A stretch of 8,751 nucleotides of DNA from an uncultured Oscillospiraceae bacterium. GTDB lineage: Bacteria; Bacillota; Clostridia; Oscillospirales; Oscillospiraceae. Every line of letters begins with the position of its first letter. Position 1 is the first letter of the stretch. Position numbers and translations under genes: made by a program. This document shows, piece after piece, positions 5,080 to 8,751 of this stretch. Location: positions 14,749 through 23,499 of the forward strand of contig CAQCFX010000021.1 in assembly GCA_948766235.1 (NCBI GenBank), in the 5' to 3' direction. The notes under the pieces are model-generated. The model did not search any database, was not told the origin of the DNA, and was given only the letters and a program-made list of their open reading frames with translations.

Positions 5080-7248
5080 ATGGCAGAAACAATACACAAG
5101 GGCCGCGTTACCATCCCCACCGATGTGGACGTGGTGCCCGAGACGCTGGAAATTCTCAAGCGCTGGGGGGCGGACGCCATCCGGGACTGCGACGGCGCGG
5201 AATACCCCGCGCAGCTGCGCAGCGTGGACGCCAAGGTGTACTCCACCTATTACACCACCCGGAAGGACAACGCCTGGGCGAAGGCCAATCCCGACGAGGT
5301 GCAGCAGTGCTACGTCATGACCGGCTTTTACACCGCCGCGGACGGGGCGCTGTCCATCCCGCTGATGCAGGGGGTCAGCCCCGAGCTGATGGAGGTGAAC
5401 ACCCGGGACGACGTGAAGCGCTGGTGGGAGGTGATGGACCGCACCACTGGCGCGCCCATCCCCCCGGAGGCCTGGGACTATGACGAGAAAACGGGGTGCG
5501 TGGTGATTCCCGCCCCCGAGGCCTTTCACGAGTATACGGTGAGCTTTTTGGCCTACCTCATCTGGGACCCGGTGCATATGTACAACGCCGTCACCAACGG
5601 CTGGACCAACTTTGAGCACCAGATCACCTTCGACGTGCGCCAGCCCAAAACCCACAAGTTCACCATGGAGCGGCTGCGCAAATTCATTGCCGACCACCCC
5701 TATGTGGACGTGATTCGCTACACCACCTTCTTCCACCAGTTCACCCTCATGTTCGACGAGTTGAAGCGGGAAAAGTACGTGGACTGGTACGGCTACTCCG
5801 CCAGCGTCTCCCCCTACATCCTGGAGCAGTTTGAGCGGGAAGTGGGCTATCAGTTCCGCCCGGAGTTTATCATCGACCAGGGGTACTACAACAACCAGTA
5901 CCGGGCGCCCTCCAAGGAGTTTAAGGACTTTATGGCCTTCCAGCGCCGTGAGGTGGCCGCCCTGGCCAAGGAAATGGTGGACATCACCCACGAGCTGGGC
6001 AAGGAGGCCATGATGTTCCTGGGGGACCACTTCATCGGCACCGAGCCCTACATGGACGAATTCAAGACCATCGGGCTGGACGCGGTGGTGGGCAGCGTGG
6101 GCAACGGCTCCACCCTGCGCCTCATCTCCGACATTCCCGGCGTGAAGTACACCGAGGGGCGGTTTTTGCCCTACTTCTTCCCGGACACCTTCCATGAGGG
6201 GGGCGACCCGGTGGGGGAGGCCAAGGAGAACTGGGTCACCGCCCGGCGGGCCATTCTGCGCCGCCCCATCGACCGCATCGGCTACGGCGGCTATTTGAAG
6301 CTGGCCTGCCAGTTCCCCGAGTTCATTGAGTACGTGGAGAGCGTGTGCAATGAGTTTAGGGAGCTGTACGAGAACATCAAGGGCACCACTCCCTACTGCG
6401 CCAAGACTGTGGCCGTGCTCAACAGCTGGGGCCGCGCCCGCTCCTGGGGCTGCCATATGGTGCACCACGCCCTGTATCAAAAGCAGAACTACTCCTACGC
6501 CGGCGTCATTGAGGCCCTGTCCGGCGCGCCCTTTGACGTGAAATTCCTCAGCTTTGACGAGGTTAAGGCAGACCCCCATGTGCTGGACGGCGTCGATGTG
6601 CTCATCAATGTGGGAGACGGAGACACCGCTCACACCGGCGGGGCCGTTTGGGAGGACCCGGCCGTCTCCTCCGCCATCAAGGGCTTTGTTTACCGGGGCG
6701 GCGGCCTGATTGGCGTGGGCGAGCCCGCCGGCCACCAGTACCAGGGGCGCTACCTTCAGCTGGCCGGGGTGATGGGGGTGGAAAAGGAGACCGGCTTCAC
6801 CCTGAACTACGACAAGTATAACTGGGAGGAGCACCCCGACCACTTCATCCTGGCCGACTGCGCCGGCCCCATGGATTTCGGCGAGGGCAAAAAGAATATC
6901 TACGCGCTGGAGGGCGCGACGGTGCTGATTCAGCAGGACCGGGAGGTCCAGATGGCGGTGAAGGAGTATGGTCAGGGCCGCGCCGTCTATCTGTCCGGCC
7001 TGCCCTACTCCTTTGAGAACAGCCGTGTGCTCCACCGGGCCATTTTGTGGTCGGCCCACGACGAGGAGAAGCTGAAGCGCTGGTTCTCCTCCAACCTGAA
7101 CGTGGAGGTTCACGCCTTCCCGGCCAACGGCAAATACTGCGCGGTGAACAACACCTACCAGCCCCAGTCCACCACTGTCTACAAGGGCGATGGGTCCAGC
7201 TTCCCGCTGGAGCTGGAGGCAAACGAAATTCGCTGGTACGAAATCTGA
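5080..7248 (+). CDS. lnpA: GH112 1,3-beta-galactosyl-N-acetylhexosamine phosphorylase (galacto-N-biose/lacto-N-biose phosphorylase)
   Basis: A 722-residue cytoplasmic enzyme that cleaves Gal-beta-1,3-GalNAc/GlcNAc with phosphate, giving alpha-galactose-1-phosphate and the free N-acetylhexosamine. It matches the Bifidobacterium longum enzyme along its length as I recall that sequence: GADAIRDCDG, HEYTVSFLAYLIWDPVHMYN, KEAMMFLGDHFIGTEPY, GVKYTEGRFLPYFFPDTF. Active-site equivalents, shifted by +3, are Arg35, Val165, Asn169, Arg213 and the general acid Asp316. A TIM barrel (to ~435) is followed by an alpha/beta domain and a small beta C-terminal domain. The start is ATG 5080; the frame is open further upstream, from a TTG at 4900, but that stretch translates the MITE-like element. 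It is last in the transport operon and ends at a terminator. A family alternative is galactosyl-rhamnose phosphorylase; the Val/Asn pair argues against it. Confidence 0.93.
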   Translation: MAETIHKGRVTIPTDVDVVPETLEILKRWGADAIRDCDGAEYPAQLRSVDAKVYSTYYTTRKDNAWAKANPDEVQQCYVMTGFYTAADGALSIPLMQGVSPELMEVNTRDDVKRWWEVMDRTTGAPIPPEAWDYDEKTGCVVIPAPEAFHEYTVSFLAYLIWDPVHMYNAVTNGWTNFEHQITFDVRQPKTHKFTMERLRKFIADHPYVDVIRYTTFFHQFTLMFDELKREKYVDWYGYSASVSPYILEQFEREVGYQFRPEFIIDQGYYNNQYRAPSKEFKDFMAFQRREVAALAKEMVDITHELGKEAMMFLGDHFIGTEPYMDEFKTIGLDAVVGSVGNGSTLRLISDIPGVKYTEGRFLPYFFPDTFHEGGDPVGEAKENWVTARRAILRRPIDRIGYGGYLKLACQFPEFIEYVESVCNEFRELYENIKGTTPYCAKTVAVLNSWGRARSWGCHMVHHALYQKQNYSYAGVIEALSGAPFDVKFLSFDEVKADPHVLDGVDVLINVGDGDTAHTGGAVWEDPAVSSAIKGFVYRGGGLIGVGEPAGHQYQGRYLQLAGVMGVEKETGFTLNYDKYNWEEHPDHFILADCAGPMDFGEGKKNIYALEGATVLIQQDREVQMAVKEYGQGRAVYLSGLPYSFENSRVLHRAILWSAHDEEKLKRWFSSNLNVEVHAFPANGKYCAVNNTYQPQSTTVYKGDGSSFPLELEANEIRWYEI

Positions 7249-7263
7249 TTGATGCGGCAAACC

Positions 7264-7299
7264 AAAAAGCGGAAACGGGGAAGCCTGTTTCCGCTTTTT
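7264..7299 (+). terminator. Intrinsic terminator of the sugar-phosphorylase operon
   Basis: A 16-bp stem (7264-7279 with 7284-7299, one G-U pair) is closed by a GAAG loop and ends in TTTTT (7295-7299). An outer GCGGC/GCCGC pairing can extend it. It starts 15 bases after the phosphorylase stop codon and separates the operon from the next gene. Confidence 0.9.
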
Positions 7300-7340
7300 G
7301 CCGCGGTGAAAACAAAACAGTAGCATTTGCAGGCGGGATG

Positions 7341-7349
7341 TGTTATACT
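7341..7349 (+). promoter_or_regulatory. Extended -10 promoter of the ECF S-component gene
   Basis: TGT (7341-7343) directly precedes TATACT (7344-7349), matching the TGn-TATAAT extended -10 form. The -35 at 17 bases (TAGCAT) is poor. It lies just after the operon terminator, and transcription would begin near 7356. Confidence 0.55.
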
Positions 7350-7356
7350 AAAGCAT

Positions 7357-7433
7357 CCTCACAGCCGGAAGGTCGGGGGTGAGGCGGTTGGTGTTCGCCC
7401 GCCGCGGTCGAGAATGGAAAGGAAGTTTTGCCC
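7357..7433 (+). promoter_or_regulatory. Structured 5' leader of the ECF S-component gene
   Basis: CCTCAC (7357-7362) pairs with GTGAGG (7379-7384), with an inner CC-GGAA-GG helix. GGCGG (7383-7387) can pair with CCGCC (7399-7403), overlapping the first helix by two bases, so the two full folds compete. The ribosome site GGAAAGGAAG (7416-7425) follows. I do not recognise a TPP, THF or preQ1 riboswitch core here. Confidence 0.35.
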
Positions 7434-8006
7434 ATGAAGCAGGAAAAAATCAAGCAGAACATTAAAAATATGGTGCTCGCGGCCATGTTTATGGCCATTG
7501 GACTGGTGCTGCCCTTCCTCACCGGCCAAATTCCCCAGGTGGGCAACATGATGCTGCCCATGCACCTGCCCGTGCTGCTGTGCGGGCTGATCTGCGGCTG
7601 GCAGTACGGCGGCGTGGTGGGCTTTGTTCTGCCCCTGTTTCGCTACAGCTTGTTTGGCGCGCCGCCCATGCCCATGGGCATCGCTATGGCCTTTGAAATG
7701 GCGGCCTACGGCGCGGTGGTGGGCTTTCTCTACGCCCGCTCCCGCTGGCAGTGCGTGATTGCGCTGTACCGCTGCCTGATTATGGCCATGATTGCGGGGC
7801 GGATTGTGTGGGCGGCGGCCCGGATGGTAATGGTGGGCGCGGCCAATGTGCCCTTTACCTGGGAAATTTTCCTGTCTGGGGCGCTGATTACCGCCATCCC
7901 CGGGATTATTTTGCAGCTGATTGCCATTCCCGCCATCATGGTGGCCCTGAACCGCACGGGCTTGGTGCCGTTCCGCAAGAACAGGGCGGAGCAGGCTCAG
8001 CTCTAA
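7434..8006 (+). CDS. ECF transporter S component (substrate unknown)
   Basis: A 190-residue integral membrane protein with about six hydrophobic segments (starting near residues 13, 40, 62, 78, 110 and 148), the size and layout of energy-coupling-factor substrate-binding subunits for vitamins or their precursors. Helix 1 carries an AxxxA motif (Ala17, Ala21), the small-residue pattern that S components use to dock on EcfT. The stretches LPMHLPVLLCGLICGW and AGRIVWA are familiar from clostridial ECF S proteins, but I cannot assign a vitamin. ATG 7434 has GGAAAGGAAG about 8 bases upstream; an in-frame TTG two codons earlier lies too close to that site. The EcfA, EcfA' and EcfT partners are not in the window, so it is a group II (solitary) S component. 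It has its own promoter and is probably unrelated to the sugar operon. Confidence 0.88.
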   Translation: MKQEKIKQNIKNMVLAAMFMAIGLVLPFLTGQIPQVGNMMLPMHLPVLLCGLICGWQYGGVVGFVLPLFRYSLFGAPPMPMGIAMAFEMAAYGAVVGFLYARSRWQCVIALYRCLIMAMIAGRIVWAAARMVMVGAANVPFTWEIFLSGALITAIPGIILQLIAIPAIMVALNRTGLVPFRKNRAEQAQL

Positions 8007-8019
8007 GAAAGCGCAGATA

Positions 8020-8059
8020 AAAGCGGCGCCCGTCACGAAATCCGTGGGGGCGCCGCTTT
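8020..8059. terminator. Bidirectional terminator between the ECF S and MFS genes
   Basis: AAAGCGGCGCCC (8020-8031) pairs perfectly with GGGCGCCGCTTT (8048-8059), and an inner CACG/CGTG helix (8034-8037 with 8043-8046) continues the stem. The T-run is CTTTGTTTG on the plus strand and CTTTTAT on the minus strand. It lies between the two convergent stop codons and can serve both genes. Confidence 0.9.
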
Positions 8060-8087
8060 GTTTGTGTGGTGTGTGCTCAAACGCCGC

Positions 8088-8751
8088 TCAGGCTTTGACG
8101 CGCTTGACGCTCCACACGCTCAGGACGATGCTGGCCAGCAGCAGGGCGGTGAGCGCCGCCACCACGCCCATGCCCGCCTGAATGCCAGCCCGCTCGGCCA
8201 CCTGACCCACCAGGGCGGGGGTGATGATGCCGCCTACGCTGCCGGTGAAAATCATAATGCTGCACCCCAGGTCATTGCCCCGGATGCAGTCGCTGCCAAA
8301 GGCGAAGGCGGTGGGGTAGATGGTGGCCATGAACAGCCCTACGCCCACCAGTCCCAACACGACGGGGAGGGGGGTGCGGCTGAAGAACATCACCAGGAAG
8401 CAGGCGAAGAAGCCCACTCCGTCTATGAGCAGCAGCTTATTGCGGGATACCTTGCCGGTGATGGCCGCGCCAATCATCCGGCCAATGAAGATGACCAGCC
8501 ACAAAAGGCTGTTCATCAGCTGGGACCAGCTGGCGTCCAGCACGCCGGAGTCCTGAAAGTAGGTGACCAGCCAGCCCACAATGGCGTACTCCGCCGAAAT
8601 GTAGAACAGCAGCATGGCGCTGCCCAGCCAGAACTGCTTCACCTTCAAAAAGCTGCGGTCCGCCGAGCGCACGCCCTTTTGGGCCGATTCCTCCGGGAGA
8701 GGCATTTTGGAGTACAGCGCCAGCTGGCTCAGGCACAGCAGGCACAAAAGC
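8088..8751 (-). CDS. MFS transporter, C-terminal half (5' end outside the window)
   Basis: About 221 residues of a membrane transporter whose reading frame runs off the right edge. A TTG near 8747 is not a credible start: the frame stays open upstream of it with hydrophobic residues that read as the end of a membrane helix. A polar central loop (around SKMPLPEESAQKG) is followed by about six helices, so this is the second half of a 12-helix major facilitator. Segment YISAEYAIVGWLVTYF recalls the seventh helix of FucP-like and related MFS proteins, and GRMIGAAITGKVSRNKLL is a typical MFS cytoplasmic loop. The substrate cannot be told from this half. It converges on the ECF S gene with a shared terminator, so there is no operon link to the sugar genes. 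Confidence 0.85.
   Translation of the reverse strand, partial: LLCLLCLSQLALYSKMPLPEESAQKGVRSADRSFLKVKQFWLGSAMLLFYISAEYAIVGWLVTYFQDSGVLDASWSQLMNSLLWLVIFIGRMIGAAITGKVSRNKLLLIDGVGFFACFLVMFFSRTPLPVVLGLVGVGLFMATIYPTAFAFGSDCIRGNDLGCSIMIFTGSVGGIITPALVGQVAERAGIQAGMGVVAALTALLLASIVLSVWSVKRVKA

Noticed and set aside
5074..7326. Minus-strand open frame of 750 codons opposite the phosphorylase
   Set aside because: Same shadow effect: repetitive hydrophobic and His/Gly-rich translation opposite a gene with recognised GH112 motifs.
1..8751. CRISPR arrays, toxin-antitoxin pairs, phage or defence genes
   Set aside because: I saw no regularly spaced repeats and no genes of these types on either strand.

Overview
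The window looks like a high-GC Clostridia genome, probably an Oscillospiraceae-type gut bacterium (Flavonifractor/Lawsonibacter/Oscillibacter neighbourhood). The reasons are strong AGGAGG-type ribosome sites, sigma-A promoters, a CUT1 sugar ABC system with a lipoprotein binding protein, a lone ECF S component and GC-rich codon use. The genus is an inference; no rRNA or marker gene is present.

Layout: (1) Bases 1-323 hold no gene I can support, only a strong hairpin and the tRNA promoter. (2) tRNA-Leu(CAG) at 324-410 is followed at once by a bidirectional terminator, shared with a convergent minus-strand AraC-family regulator (466-1290). (3) A 350-base divergent control region separates the regulator from a plus-strand operon: sugar-binding lipoprotein (1641-2957), an intra-operon stem-loop, two permeases (3042-3935 and 3952-4821), and a GH112 beta-1,3-galactosyl-N-acetylhexosamine phosphorylase (5080-7248) ending in a strong terminator. 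A 162-bp palindromic MITE-like element sits between the second permease and the phosphorylase. (4) A separately promoted ECF S component (7434-8006) converges on the C-terminal half of an MFS transporter (minus strand, 8088 to the window edge), with a bidirectional terminator between them.

How the genes work together: the likely job of the operon is to capture and import a beta-1,3-galactosyl disaccharide (galacto-N-biose or lacto-N-biose, from mucin O-glycans or milk glycans). The phosphorylase then cleaves it inside the cell to galactose-1-phosphate and GalNAc or GlcNAc. The divergent AraC-type protein is the probable sugar-responsive regulator. The binding protein-permease-permease-phosphorylase order resembles the bifidobacterial lnp/GL-BP locus, but no transporter ATPase, N-acetylhexosamine kinase or uridylyltransferase gene is present here, so those steps must be encoded elsewhere.

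The most notable non-coding signal is the MITE-like element splitting the operon. I found no evidence for a wholly new system.
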